A stretch of 64,000 nucleotides of DNA from Anaerolineae bacterium (GCA_022824365.1 JAJEAA010000020.1:62001-126000), one strand, 5' to 3'; positions 8,849 through 18,326 are shown, numbered from the stretch's first letter. Numbers and translations are program-made. The notes: a model not told the origin generated them from the sequence alone.

Positions 8849-10552
8849 ATGAGCAGAAAACTTGTAAGTGTAGTTGTTCTGTTGCTGATGCTTCTGGTAT
8901 TTGCCATACCAGCCGCGTCGCAGACGGCGGGCGAAGCTGTGCCGGCGATTATCGTGCGCTCGGTCACACAGGCGGAACGCCCGATCGAGTTTGAAACCAC
9001 CCGCCTGGTCGTGGAAAATATGCGCCAACTGGGTTTGGAAGTGGAGCATCGCGCCGTCCCCTGGGCGCAGTTGATTGACGAAATTTGGTACACGCGCACC
9101 GGCGATGAAGCTTGGGAAATGACCTACTGGCGTATGGTGGGCCGGCCCGAACGTTCGGATCCGGATGAATTCACCTACAACCTTTTCCATTCCAGCGTTC
9201 GCGATGGCGGCTATAACTTCATCGGCTACAACAACCCCGATTATGACGCCCTGGCTGAAGCCCAGCGGGTGGAAGTGGCCGATAAGGAAGCGCGCCTGGA
9301 CATCATCTGCGAGGCGCAGCAGATCATCCGCAACGATATGGTCAACGCCTATTTCGTTCATCCGCTGACCCCGCAGGTCGTGAACACAGAAGTCTTTAAT
9401 GCCGACAGCGTCGTCACGCAAGCCGGCATCGGCGTACACAACTTCTGGACCTGGATCGGCATCGAGCCGACCGGCGACAATAAGGACTTGGTGACGTCGA
9501 CGACCTCCTTCCTGAATTCCTTCAACCCCTTGGAGATCGCCGGCGACGCGCCCAGCCGCGTGACGGAAATGACCTGGGACCGCCTGATGCGCATCAACCC
9601 CATCGGCGTGGCCGAGCCTTGGGCGGCTGAGAGCGTCGTCTGGGAAGACCCGTTAAACGTGGTCGTCACCCTGCGCGCCGGCATGACCTGGCATGATGGC
9701 GAACCGGTGCAATCCGATGATGCCGCCTACAGCTTTGAAGCGGCGCTGGCTGGCACAACGCAGACCGACGAAGACGGCAATGAATCCTTCCGCGCCGAAG
9801 CGCCGGATTATTACCCCTTCGCCCGCAATGTCGCCAATATCGAGATCATCGACGACCTGTCGCTGCGCTTCACCCTGCATACGCCGTCAGCCGCCTTCGA
9901 GACCAGTTCGCTGGCCAAGCTGAACCTGATTCCCAAGCACATCTGGGAGCCCATCATCAACGACCTGCTGACGAAGGATGACGCCGATGTCGATTCGATC
10001 CAGGAAGATATTCCTATCGGCTCCGGTCCCTTCAAGTACATCGCCTTTGATGTGAACGAGTTCGTCTTGCTCGCGGCATTCGACGATCACTGGGCTCGCC
10101 CCAAGATCGATACTTGGCTGATGAACGTTTTGCCCAACCAGGAAGCGACTCTGGGCCAGATTCAATCCGGCGAGATGAACTTCCTCTGGGAATGGCCCGG
10201 CGACCCCGGCGTGCTGCAGCAAATCGTGGACGACAACGAGCCTCTCGACTTGTTCTCGGCGATCAGCATCGGCTTCCAATACTTCGCCTTCAACGTGCGT
10301 TACGCGCCCTTTGATGACGTGACCTTCCGTCAGGCGATCGCGCATACCATCCCGCAGCAGTTCATCATCGACAACATCTACAACGGTTTCGCCGCGCCAG
10401 CCGACAGCTTCGTTTCGGCCGCGCTCGAATACTGGCGTCAATGTGATGACCTGCCGACCTATGACCAGGGCATTGATGGCGCGCGCGAGCTGCTGGCGGG
10501 CGCGGGCTACACCTGGGACGACGACGGCCGCCTGCACTACCCGGCGGAATAA
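8849..10552 (+). CDS. Peptide ABC transporter substrate-binding protein (SBP_bac_5), apparently circularly permuted
   Basis: A 567-residue exported solute-binding protein. Residues 1-24 are a signal peptide. Residues ~33-205 match what is normally the C-terminal segment of the family: R-L-V-V-E-N-M-R-Q-L-G-L-E-V-E, then D-P-D-E-F ... G-Y-N-N-P-D-Y-D-A-L, then E-A-Q-Q-I-I-R-N-D. Residues ~210-567 match the normal N-terminal and middle part (L-N-S-F-N-P, W-D-R-L-M, G-M-T-W-H-D-G-E-P, G-S-G-P-F-K-Y, F-R-Q-A-I-A-H). The protein ends at A-R-E-L-L-A-G-A-G-Y-T-W-D-D-D-G-R-L, exactly where a standard member would continue into the displaced segment. The other two family members here have normal order. 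An AAAGGAG site precedes the ATG. It heads an operon with two permeases and a fused ATPase. Confidence 0.92.
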   Translation: MSRKLVSVVVLLLMLLVFAIPAASQTAGEAVPAIIVRSVTQAERPIEFETTRLVVENMRQLGLEVEHRAVPWAQLIDEIWYTRTGDEAWEMTYWRMVGRPERSDPDEFTYNLFHSSVRDGGYNFIGYNNPDYDALAEAQRVEVADKEARLDIICEAQQIIRNDMVNAYFVHPLTPQVVNTEVFNADSVVTQAGIGVHNFWTWIGIEPTGDNKDLVTSTTSFLNSFNPLEIAGDAPSRVTEMTWDRLMRINPIGVAEPWAAESVVWEDPLNVVVTLRAGMTWHDGEPVQSDDAAYSFEAALAGTTQTDEDGNESFRAEAPDYYPFARNVANIEIIDDLSLRFTLHTPSAAFETSSLAKLNLIPKHIWEPIINDLLTKDDADVDSIQEDIPIGSGPFKYIAFDVNEFVLLAAFDDHWARPKIDTWLMNVLPNQEATLGQIQSGEMNFLWEWPGDPGVLQQIVDDNEPLDLFSAISIGFQYFAFNVRYAPFDDVTFRQAIAHTIPQQFIIDNIYNGFAAPADSFVSAALEYWRQCDDLPTYDQGIDGARELLAGAGYTWDDDGRLHYPAE

Positions 10553-10555
10553 GTT

Positions 10556-10640
10556 TATCCCCATCCCCCGCGAATCGTGACGGGGAAGCGCAGATGAAAG
10601 TCCCTCCCTCTTTATGGGGGAGGGATACAGGGTGGGGGAT
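10556..10640. repeat. CCCTCCC/GGGAGGG palindromic repeat between binding protein and permease
   Basis: Nested inverted repeats: an inner TCCCTCCC (10601-10608) facing GGGGGAGGGA (10616-10625), and an outer CCCCATCCCCC facing GGGTGGGGGAT. It fills the 100-base gap between the binding-protein stop and the DppB start and ends just before the AGGAG ribosome site of DppB. It could stabilise the upstream mRNA or attenuate downstream expression. Confidence 0.7.
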
Positions 10641-10655
10641 CAGGAGCAATAAAGT

Positions 10656-11666
10656 ATGAACCGCGGTATCGCCTATTATATTCTGGGGCGTTTCTTGCAG
10701 AGCGTGATGGTCCTCTGGATCATCGTCACACTGCTCTTCTTGCTCTTTCGCCTGGCGCCGAGCAACCCGCTGGCCAGCTATATCGACACCACTTTCACCA
10801 AAGAGCAGGAGGCGGCGCTGCTGGCTCGCTTCGGCCTCGATAAGCCCCTGGGCGAACAGTACATCATTTATCTTTTTAACCTGGCTCGCTTCGAGCTTGG
10901 CGATACCTTCAGTTATTCCGGCAAGAGCGTGCTGGATATTCTGAGCGCGGACTTGCCCAACACCATCTATTTGACGCTGAGTTCCCTGCTGGTGGCTTAT
11001 GCCGTTGGGGTGCTTGGCGGCATCGCGATGGCGGCGCTGCGCGGCAGCCTCTTCGAACGCGTCGGGACGACCTTCACCCTCATGACGCGGGCCGCGCCTA
11101 CCTTCTGGGTTGGCATGTTGCTGCTGTCCTTCTTTGCCTTTCAGTGGAAACTGTTGCCATCGGCCGGCATCGGACCGGCGGTGGTGCGCTATCGCTGGGA
11201 GACCGAATGGGATAAGCTGATGTCGCCCGTATTTTGGCGTCACATGATCTTGCCGACCTTCACGCTCGCGCTCTATCTGCATGGCTTGCCGCTGCTGCTG
11301 ATGCGCTCGAATATGCTCGAAGTGCTGGACCAGGATTATGTGACGATGAGCCGGCTGGCTGGTTACAGCGAGTGGCGCGTCATGATCCACACCGCCGCCC
11401 GCAACGCCATGCTGCCGGTCTTGACCGCGCTGACGCTGGGCATCGGCTATAGCATCGGCGGCAATGTGGTTATCGAAAATGTGTTTTCCTGGCCCGGGCT
11501 GGGGCGGACGCTGGTGCGGGCGGTCCAGCAAGCCGATTATCCGCTTGCCCAGGGCGCATTTTTTCTCATCGCCCTCATCATCGTATTTATGAATTTCATC
11601 GCTGATATCTTATACAGCCTGCTGGATCCGCGCGTCGGCGCGTCGGCGCAGGCGCAAGTCTCTTGA
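10656..11666 (+). CDS. Peptide ABC transporter permease, DppB type
   Basis: A 336-residue inner-membrane permease with six predicted helices. The first helix (V-L-W-I-I-V-T-L-L-F-L-L-F) is followed by the long periplasmic loop typical of DppB/OppB. The EAA loop appears as S-R-L-A-G-Y-S-E-W-R-V-M-I-H-T-A-A-R-N-A-M-L-P, and the end carries the family F-S-W-P-G-L-G-R and Y-S-L-L-D-P-R-V. An AGGAG site stands 9 bases before the ATG, directly after a palindromic repeat. It is the second gene of the operon that begins with the permuted binding protein. Confidence 0.94.
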   Translation: MNRGIAYYILGRFLQSVMVLWIIVTLLFLLFRLAPSNPLASYIDTTFTKEQEAALLARFGLDKPLGEQYIIYLFNLARFELGDTFSYSGKSVLDILSADLPNTIYLTLSSLLVAYAVGVLGGIAMAALRGSLFERVGTTFTLMTRAAPTFWVGMLLLSFFAFQWKLLPSAGIGPAVVRYRWETEWDKLMSPVFWRHMILPTFTLALYLHGLPLLLMRSNMLEVLDQDYVTMSRLAGYSEWRVMIHTAARNAMLPVLTALTLGIGYSIGGNVVIENVFSWPGLGRTLVRAVQQADYPLAQGAFFLIALIIVFMNFIADILYSLLDPRVGASAQAQVS

Positions 11667-11682
11667 CGCGGAGGTAAGGCCC

Positions 11683-12663
11683 ATGCAACAGGAAGCTATG
11701 GTCCGCGACGATCCCCCCGGCAAAACAACCGCGCAATTCCGCCAGGGCTCGGCTCTCCGTCAACTCTGGGAGACGAACCTCGAGGTATTCCAGCGCGACA
11801 AGATGGCTCTCTTCGGCTTGTGCATTTTCGCCGTCTTCGCCCTGGTTGCTCTCCTTGCGCCTATCCTCGCCCCCAATGACCCGCTGACCCCGCTCAAGAA
11901 CGCGAATGGCGACTGGATCAAGGACGCCTTGCCCTACTGGCTCGCGGAACCCGGCGAAGACGAGGCTGAGGGCTATACCAACGAATTCCTGCTGGGCACG
12001 ACCAATATCGGCCGCGATATCTTTTCCCAGTTGATCCACGGATCTCGCTCCGCGCTGCTGGTGGGTTTCTCGGCCGCCGCGGCCGTGGCTGTCATCGGCA
12101 CCGTCGTCGGCTTGCTGGCCGGTTACTACGGCGGTTGGGTCGATACCGTCTTGATGCGGGCCGCCGATGTCGCCTTCGGCATCCCCTTCATCCCCTTCAT
12201 CATCGTGATCGCCGCCTTTTTTGATCCCAGCATCTGGAATGTCGTGCTGGCGATGGCGGTGCTCCTTTGGCGCGATACCGGCCGCGTCATCCGCTCCCAA
12301 GTCCTGGTCATCAAAGAGCAAGCCTTTGTCAGCGCGGCTCGCGTCTCCGGCGCCAGCAACCTGCGCATCATCTTCGTGTACATCGCGCCCAGCATCCTGC
12401 CCCTGTCATTTCTTTACGGCTCCTTCGCCATCGCCTGGGCGATACTCACCGAAGCCAGCGTCAGCTTTCTCGGCTTCAGCGATCCCAATACCATCAGTTG
12501 GGGCTTCATGCTGCAAGACGCCTTCCTGTCGCTGGCGTTGACTCGCGGCGCCTTTTACTGGATCATCCCGCCGGGCTTGTGCATCATGCTGACCGTGATG
12601 GCGGGCTTCTTCATCGGACGCGGCTACGAAGAAGTGCTATTCCCTCGTTTGCGGCGGATGTAA
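11683..12663 (+). CDS. Peptide ABC transporter permease, DppC type
   Basis: A 326-residue DppC-type permease. It has the cytosolic N-terminal tail, a first helix (L-F-G-L-C-I-F-A-V-F-A-L-V-A-L), the periplasmic segment with L-G-T-T-N-I-G-R-D-I-F-S, and the EAA loop S-A-A-R-V-S-G-A-S-N-L-R. E-A-S-V-S-F-L-G-F and the final helix follow. The GGAGGT site lies 8 bases before the ATG and the gene starts 16 bases after DppB, so co-translation is likely. The loop around residues 65-95 (N-G-D-W-I-K-D-A-L-P-Y-W) is longer than in E. coli DppC. Confidence 0.94.
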   Translation: MQQEAMVRDDPPGKTTAQFRQGSALRQLWETNLEVFQRDKMALFGLCIFAVFALVALLAPILAPNDPLTPLKNANGDWIKDALPYWLAEPGEDEAEGYTNEFLLGTTNIGRDIFSQLIHGSRSALLVGFSAAAAVAVIGTVVGLLAGYYGGWVDTVLMRAADVAFGIPFIPFIIVIAAFFDPSIWNVVLAMAVLLWRDTGRVIRSQVLVIKEQAFVSAARVSGASNLRIIFVYIAPSILPLSFLYGSFAIAWAILTEASVSFLGFSDPNTISWGFMLQDAFLSLALTRGAFYWIIPPGLCIMLTVMAGFFIGRGYEEVLFPRLRRM

Positions 12664-12673
12664 GTGTAGTATC

Positions 12674-14857
12674 ATGTCCATACTTTCCATCCGCGATCTC
12701 AAAGTTGATTACGCCACTCAAGAGGGCACCGTGCAAGCGGTGGACGGCGTCTCGCTTGATGTCGACGAAGGGCAGCAGCTTGGCTTGATCGGCGAATCCG
12801 GCTGCGGCAAAACCACCTTGCTGAAAGCCATCGTTCAGGTGCTGCCGCGCAACGGCCGCATCACCGCCGGCAAGATCATGTTCAATGGCATCGACATGCT
12901 GCAACTGTCCAAAACGGAGATGCGTCAACTGCGCTGGCGTGAAATCGCCACCATTCCGCAAGCCTCGATGGATTCGCTGAATCCGGTGCAGCGCGTCGGC
13001 AGCCAACTGATGAAGCTGCTCCGCGTCCGCGGCGGCTATGACAAGCGAGCGGCTCGCCGCCGCGCGGCCGACCTCTTCGATCTGGTCGGCTTGGATACCG
13101 AGCGCCTGATGCACTACCCGCATGAATTCTCCGGCGGCATGAAGCAGCGCGCGGTCATCGCTATGGCATTGGCGCTGGAGCCTAGCCTGCTGATCGCCGA
13201 CGAGCCCGTCACCGCCCTCGATGTCATCGTGCAGCATCAGATTCTTGAAGTGCTGCGCGAGCTCGAGCAGGAACTCAACCTCACTGTCATGTTGATCACC
13301 CACGATATCTCGGTCGTGGCCCAAGTCTGTGATTCGGTGGCGGTGATGTACGCCGGCCGCATCGTCGAGCAAGCGGCCGCCGAGCCCTTTTTCCATGCCC
13401 CCGCCCATCCCTATAGCCTCGGCTTGCAGCAAGCTTTCCCGAATCTGGCTCGCCCGCGCGATGAACTCGTCTCGATCGAAGGCTACCCGCCCGATCTGCG
13501 CGAACCGCCCTCCGGTTGCCGCTTTGCCGAGCGCTGCCCCTTCGTGCAAGACAGTTGCCATGATATCGATCCCCGGCTCGAGCTCGTCGGCGATAATCGC
13601 CTGGCCGCCTGCCTGCGCTCCGGCGAAATGGAGACGCTGCGCTCCCAAGCGGAAGACCCCGCCCTCTGGCAGCAAGTCGAGGTGGCGCAAGAGCCTATTC
13701 TACCCCCCCCTAAATCCCCCTCCATTACGACGAGGGGGGACTTGGGCGCGCCGCCCCTAGCAACTGCTTCGGTAGAGACGCCCCCCTCTCCATCGCAATG
13801 GGGAGGAGTTGATGATGACATCCTCCTCGAAATGCGCGATGTCTCCAAGCGCTTCAAGATCGGCGGCGGCTTGGCCGGCCTCCTGCGCGGCGACCACGAG
13901 CAGACTGTCTACGCCGTCAACAATATCTCCTTCACGCTGCGGCGGGGCGAAAGCCTCGGCCTGGCCGGCGAAAGCGGTTGCGGTAAATCCACCACCGGCA
14001 AGCTGCTGGTGAAGCTCCTCGATGCCAGCGATGGCGAGATCCTCTTTGACGGCGCCGACCTGGCGCATCTGGAGCAAGACGATCTGCTTAACTTCCGCCG
14101 CCGCTCTCAACTGATGTTTCAGAATCCCTTCGAGGCGCTGAACCCCCGCTTTACCCTTTATCGTTCCTTGACCGAACCGCTGATCATCCACGGCTGGAAA
14201 GATGAGCAGCAGCGCCTGGGACGCGTGATCGAAACCCTCGACCGCGTCAACCTGCGCCCGGCCGAGGTCTTCCTCGATAAATACCCCCACCAACTCTCCG
14301 GCGGACAATTGCAACGCGTCGTGCTGGCGCGGGCTCTTGTGCTCCATCCCGATTTTCTGGTGGCGGACGAACCCGTCTCGATGCTTGATGTCTCCGTGCG
14401 CGCCGGCATCCTCAACACCACGCGCCGTCTCGCCCGCGAGTTGGGCTTGGCCACCGTTTATATCTCGCATGACCTCTCCCTGCTGCAATACACCTGTGAC
14501 CGCATCGCCATCATGTACCTCGGCGAAATTGTCGAAATCGGACCCAGCAGCGGGGTCATTAACAATCCGCAGCATCCCTACACCCAAGCGCTGATCGCCG
14601 CCGTGCCCGTGCCCGACCCGACAATCGAGAATCCGCCCCTGCGCATTCAGGAAGGCATCCCCCGCCCGACCGAGCAATTCATCGGCTGTCCCTTCGCCCA
14701 ACGCTGCCCCGATGTCATGGAAGCCTGCCTGGACATTCGCCCGCCCGCAATCACGGATGAATACAGCCACATGGCCCAATGCCATCTCTATGGCGACCAT
14801 CGTGATTCGCCGAAGCTCAAGCGTGGCGCGGAGGTGACGAGCGGGAATACGCGCTAG
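12674..14857 (+). CDS. Fused peptide ABC transporter ATPase (DppD-DppF in one chain)
   Basis: A 727-residue cytosolic double ATPase that would serve as both nucleotide-binding subunits of the importer. Domain 1 has Walker [10 protein letters not shown] (40-48), signature F-S-G-G-M-K-Q-R and Walker B L-I-A-D-E-P, then the oligo_HPY extension with C-R-F-A-E-R-C-P-F. Domain 2 (from ~380) has [23 protein letters not shown] and a second C-P-F-A-Q-R-C-P extension. The linker at about 341-380 is Pro/Ser-rich and is encoded by palindromic repeat DNA. The gene follows DppC by 10 bases, without a strong ribosome site. Its stop overlaps the next start (TAGTG). Confidence 0.95.
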   Translation: MSILSIRDLKVDYATQEGTVQAVDGVSLDVDEGQQLGLIGESGCGKTTLLKAIVQVLPRNGRITAGKIMFNGIDMLQLSKTEMRQLRWREIATIPQASMDSLNPVQRVGSQLMKLLRVRGGYDKRAARRRAADLFDLVGLDTERLMHYPHEFSGGMKQRAVIAMALALEPSLLIADEPVTALDVIVQHQILEVLRELEQELNLTVMLITHDISVVAQVCDSVAVMYAGRIVEQAAAEPFFHAPAHPYSLGLQQAFPNLARPRDELVSIEGYPPDLREPPSGCRFAERCPFVQDSCHDIDPRLELVGDNRLAACLRSGEMETLRSQAEDPALWQQVEVAQEPILPPPKSPSITTRGDLGAPPLATASVETPPSPSQWGGVDDDILLEMRDVSKRFKIGGGLAGLLRGDHEQTVYAVNNISFTLRRGESLGLAGESGCGKSTTGKLLVKLLDASDGEILFDGADLAHLEQDDLLNFRRRSQLMFQNPFEALNPRFTLYRSLTEPLIIHGWKDEQQRLGRVIETLDRVNLRPAEVFLDKYPHQLSGGQLQRVVLARALVLHPDFLVADEPVSMLDVSVRAGILNTTRRLARELGLATVYISHDLSLLQYTCDRIAIMYLGEIVEIGPSSGVINNPQHPYTQALIAAVPVPDPTIENPPLRIQEGIPRPTEQFIGCPFAQRCPDVMEACLDIRPPAITDEYSHMAQCHLYGDHRDSPKLKRGAEVTSGNTR
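13697..13809. repeat. Palindromic repeat elements inside the ATPase linker
   Basis: Within the fused ATPase gene, a stretch of C-runs and G-runs (CCCCCCTAAATCCCCCTCC and GAGGGGGGA, then CCCCCTCTCCATCG and CAATGGGGAGG) has the same make-up as the intergenic CCCTCCC/GGGAGGG family. It is translated in frame as a Pro-rich linker containing S-P-S-Q-W-G-G between the two ATPase domains. Confidence 0.7.
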
Positions 14858-16527
14858 TGGACGCCGACGCCTTTCTTCGGCTTGGCTTGCTCGCCCTCTA
14901 TGCGCCGATCGTCCTGTTCAGCTATTGGCGGCTGATCCCGCGCCTCGCCCCCAGCGCAAAACGCCTCGCCTCCGCCATGCTCGCCGCGCAAATCCTGATC
15001 ATCCTCCTGGCTCAATTCACGTCGCAGCCTACCGACTTTGATCGCTGGTTATGGGACTTCCACGAAGAATGGAATATCCCGGCTACCTTCGCCTGCATCC
15101 AACTCGGCCTGGTCGGCGGCGTCGCGCTCCTGACCTCATGGCTGGCGCGCGGCCGTGGGACCTGGCTGCGTCTCTACCTGGTCGGCACGGGCTTGATCTT
15201 CCTCTTTCTCGCTGTTGATGAATACCTCGCCTTGCACGAAGCCGTCCCGGATTGGGAGCTGCGCTATATCTTGCTCGGCGCCGCGCTGGTGCTGGCTACC
15301 GCGCTGGTCGCCCTGCGCTCGTCGCGAAGCTCATGGCTGTGGCATCTTCTTCTGCTTGCCGGTCTCGCGATCAGCGTGGCGGGCGCGATGCTGATCAACG
15401 CCCTGCCCTGCGGCAGCCTGGCTTTTTTGCGCCTTGACGACGGCTGCCTCGAGTTTTACGTGCTGGAAGAATCCTTCGAGTTTCTGGGCATCTGGCTGAC
15501 GCTGCTCGCCGCTCTGGGGCATTTCTCGCTAGAAGCGCCGGCGCCATCGCGACGCGCTCGCGGGCTGCTCTACGCCCTGCCTATCGTCTGCGCTCTTGCG
15601 CTCATCGCCAATGCCCTTGCCCCGCGTATCGAAGCGCGGCTGTTGGCTCAGCCCACAGACGTAGAGTTCAAGGCGGATATTGTGCTGCGCGGCTTCCATA
15701 TCGACCGCGATGCTGACGGCGCTGTTTTGCGCCTCTATGTTTCCGCTCCCCAAGCGGCTTACTTGGGCATCGGCTATTCCATCCATCTCGTCGATCAAGT
15801 CACCGGCGAATCGGTCGCCAGCCGCGATGAATGGGCTGACCGTCAGCACGGCATCTGGCTCCTTGGCGCCGACTTCTCCCCAATCCACCGCCAGTGGATG
15901 GACCTGAATATCCCGCCGGAAGCGCCCGTCAACCGCGCCTACTGGGTCGTCCTCACACTCTGGCGCCGCAAAGAAGGCGAAGAGTTCAAGCGCCAGAAGG
16001 TCTTGGCCAGCGACCTCCAACTGCTTGACGATAGGCAGGTTGTCTTGAGCGAACTGGTTCTGCCGGCTTTGGAGTCTGGCTGGTCTGCCTTTCCCTTGGC
16101 AACATTCGACAATGGATTCGCGCTCGAAGCCGTTGACTTGCCTGACCGGGCTCAACCGGGCGAGACGCTGGCGGTCGCCTTCTCCTGGCGCAGCGCTGCC
16201 GCAGGAACGGACGACTACAGCCAGTTCCTGCACTTCGTTTATGGTTCTCCCCCTGGAGAGGGGGCAGAGTCGGTTGAAACTGGCCACTGGTGGGGCTACG
16301 ATCAATCTCCGCTGGGTCCCCGCCTGCCGACCCGCCTCTGGTATGCCGGCCTCGCCGATAGCGAAACCTGGCGCGTGCCCCTCCCCGCTGATCTGCCGCC
16401 CGGGCCTTACAGCATCTTCACCGGCCTCTACCGCGTCAGCGACCTTGAGCGCGTCCCCGTGGCTGACGCTGACGGCATGCCCTGGCCCGATTATGCCTTG
16501 CCGCTAGGCATGCTTCAGGTAGACTGA
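14857..16527 (+). CDS. 8-TM membrane protein with C-terminal beta-sandwich-like module (paralogue B)
   Basis: A 556-residue member of the four-copy family. The GTG start overlaps the ATPase stop by one base, so translation is probably coupled to the peptide importer. About eight hydrophobic segments occupy residues 1-265, with R-W-L-W-D-F-H-E-E-W-N, L-A-V-D-E-Y-L-A-L-H-E and L-E-E-S-F-E-F-L-G-I-W-L-T-L. The C-terminal module keeps W-W-G-Y-D-Q-S-P-L-G-P-R-L-P-T. It is ten residues longer than the paralogues just before W-W-G-Y-D-Q, where S-P-P-G-E-G-A-E-S is encoded by a palindromic element (16245-16270). Function unknown. Linkage to the importer suggests an envelope role. Confidence 0.85.
   Translation: MDADAFLRLGLLALYAPIVLFSYWRLIPRLAPSAKRLASAMLAAQILIILLAQFTSQPTDFDRWLWDFHEEWNIPATFACIQLGLVGGVALLTSWLARGRGTWLRLYLVGTGLIFLFLAVDEYLALHEAVPDWELRYILLGAALVLATALVALRSSRSSWLWHLLLLAGLAISVAGAMLINALPCGSLAFLRLDDGCLEFYVLEESFEFLGIWLTLLAALGHFSLEAPAPSRRARGLLYALPIVCALALIANALAPRIEARLLAQPTDVEFKADIVLRGFHIDRDADGAVLRLYVSAPQAAYLGIGYSIHLVDQVTGESVASRDEWADRQHGIWLLGADFSPIHRQWMDLNIPPEAPVNRAYWVVLTLWRRKEGEEFKRQKVLASDLQLLDDRQVVLSELVLPALESGWSAFPLATFDNGFALEAVDLPDRAQPGETLAVAFSWRSAAAGTDDYSQFLHFVYGSPPGEGAESVETGHWWGYDQSPLGPRLPTRLWYAGLADSETWRVPLPADLPPGPYSIFTGLYRVSDLERVPVADADGMPWPDYALPLGMLQVD
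16245..16270. repeat. Small palindrome inserted in frame in paralogue B
   Basis: CTCCCCCT, spacer GGAG, AGGGGG: a compact member of the CCCTCCC/GGGAGGG family. The three paralogues lack it at the aligned position (between F-L-H-F/L and W-W-G-Y-D-Q), so it looks like a 30-base in-frame insertion. Confidence 0.75.
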
Positions 16528-16595
16528 AGCCGATTAATTACGCCGTCTTACAATGCTCTCGTCATGATTAACTGACCGGGTGATATTAAACGATA

Positions 16596-18278
16596 GTGCA
16601 AGACTTCGTACTGTTCATTCTCAAAGCTGCTTCAAATCAGTTGTTTCTGGCTCTGCTATTCGCCGCCGTGGGCTTGTGGGCATACCGGCGATGTCTGCCG
16701 CGGCTTTTGCCAGGCGCCAGGCTTCTGGCTGCCGTCATGTTTGTGGCTCAAGTCGCGGTTGTCGTGATTGCGATCCGGGTCCGGCCAATACTGAAAGACG
16801 ATTTCGGCGAGTGGCTCTGGAACATGGACCTGGAGTGGAATATCCCCTCTGCGTTTTCCTCGACTCAAATTGTCCTGGTAGGCTGTGTCGCCCTGATCAT
16901 TGCTTGGCGCGTAAGGAGGCATGCCAATTGGCGCCGATGGTATTTTGGCGCTGTCGGATTGATTTTCCTGCTCTTGGCGCTGGACGAGTTCTTCCACCTT
17001 GACGGCAGCCTGCAAAACGCCATCTATGTTCACAGGCGATTATTGTTCTCTCTGTCGGGCGCGGTAGTTCTGATTGCGACATGGGCTGTCGCCGCGCGCG
17101 CGCCGGCGCGAATGCGGCTCTGGCACGCCTGTTTCTTCATCGGCTTCGCCGCGTCTGGCTTCGCCGCCGTCGTCCTGGATTATGCCCGCCCCCTTAGACC
17201 TTGCTTGATGAACAGCGAGTTTCTGCGCTTGATCGGCTGTATATCGCCTTATCTGCTTGAAGAGGCGGTCGAATTCTTGGGCATCTGGCTGGCGCTTGTG
17301 GGCATGCTCGGCTATTTTTCCAGCCTGTCGCCTTCAGTCTCGGCTCAGCGCATTCTGTTTGTCGTCCCCCCCGTTTGGATTCTCTTCCTGTTTGTGAATG
17401 CTCCCTTTCAGCATGTGCCATTGCCAGACTGGGCAAAGCCAGCCTCCGTCCAGTTTGAAGACGGCGCTTATATGCACGGATATTCCCTGGAGGCCGGCGC
17501 GCTTGACGTATCAGCAATTTTGTACTTGCCGTATGGAGATGAGAATTCACGGCCCGGGCTTTCCATACACCTGATTGATCAGGTCAGCGCTGAATCCGTC
17601 GCCCATGCTAATGCTCATGTCAATCGCGACAACAAAGTTTCCCGGCAAAACTACGACTATAGGCCCCTCTACCGGCAGCGAATAAAACTAAAGTTCGAGC
17701 GCCCCGCGCCGGCCAACCGCGCCTTCAGCATCGCGCTAACGCTATGGCGCGAGCAAGATGGCGGATTCGCGCGCGAGCGGATCGTCTCCAGCGACCTTCA
17801 ATTGCTCAGCGACACGCAAGTCATCCTGGGCGAAATGGTCCTGCCCGCAATATCAGCGCCAGCGACCTCGCCGCCATTGGCAGCATTTGACACGGGCTTC
17901 GTCCTTGAGGCGGCGCGCCTGCCTGACCGCGTCATTGCCGGCGATCCGCTGCCGATCACCTTCGCTTGGCGCGCCAACCAGGCGGGTGATGAAGATCACA
18001 TCCAATTCTTGCACCTCGGCCACGGGGAAACGGGCGACTGGCGGGGCTACGATCAATCTCCGCTGGGTCCCCGCCTGCCGACCCGCCTCTGGTATGCCGG
18101 CCTTGCCGATAGCGAAACCTGGCACGTGCCCATCCCCGCTGATCTACCGCCCGGGCGCTACGAAGTCTACACCGGCCTCTATCGCGTCAGCGACCAGGAA
18201 CGTCTCCCGGTGACCGCCGCCGATGGGACGCCCTGGCTCGATAATCGTGTCTCGCTGGGCTTTCTTCATATAGAATAA
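16596..18278 (+). CDS. 8-TM membrane protein with C-terminal beta-sandwich-like module (paralogue C)
   Basis: A 560-residue paralogue with a GTG start, 68 bases after copy B. It has the same architecture: hydrophobic segments over residues 5-275, W-L-W-N-M-D-L-E-W-N after TM2, L-A-L-D-E-F-F-H-L-D-G after TM4 and L-E-E-A-V-E-F-L-G-I-W-L-A-L in TM7. The soluble C-terminal half ends G-L-Y-R-V-S-D-Q-E-R-L-P-V. Its C-terminal DNA (about 17859-18035) is almost identical to copy D (about 19573-19750), and 18048-18120 is almost identical to copy B, while the membrane halves have diverged strongly. The His of the D-E-x3-L-H-E motif is shifted in this copy. Function unknown. Confidence 0.83.
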   Translation: MQDFVLFILKAASNQLFLALLFAAVGLWAYRRCLPRLLPGARLLAAVMFVAQVAVVVIAIRVRPILKDDFGEWLWNMDLEWNIPSAFSSTQIVLVGCVALIIAWRVRRHANWRRWYFGAVGLIFLLLALDEFFHLDGSLQNAIYVHRRLLFSLSGAVVLIATWAVAARAPARMRLWHACFFIGFAASGFAAVVLDYARPLRPCLMNSEFLRLIGCISPYLLEEAVEFLGIWLALVGMLGYFSSLSPSVSAQRILFVVPPVWILFLFVNAPFQHVPLPDWAKPASVQFEDGAYMHGYSLEAGALDVSAILYLPYGDENSRPGLSIHLIDQVSAESVAHANAHVNRDNKVSRQNYDYRPLYRQRIKLKFERPAPANRAFSIALTLWREQDGGFARERIVSSDLQLLSDTQVILGEMVLPAISAPATSPPLAAFDTGFVLEAARLPDRVIAGDPLPITFAWRANQAGDEDHIQFLHLGHGETGDWRGYDQSPLGPRLPTRLWYAGLADSETWHVPIPADLPPGRYEVYTGLYRVSDQERLPVTAADGTPWLDNRVSLGFLHIE

Positions 18279-18326
18279 GCCTGTGCCATGCTACATGAAT
18301 TAACTCGCGGCGCTTGATTCGCCTCA

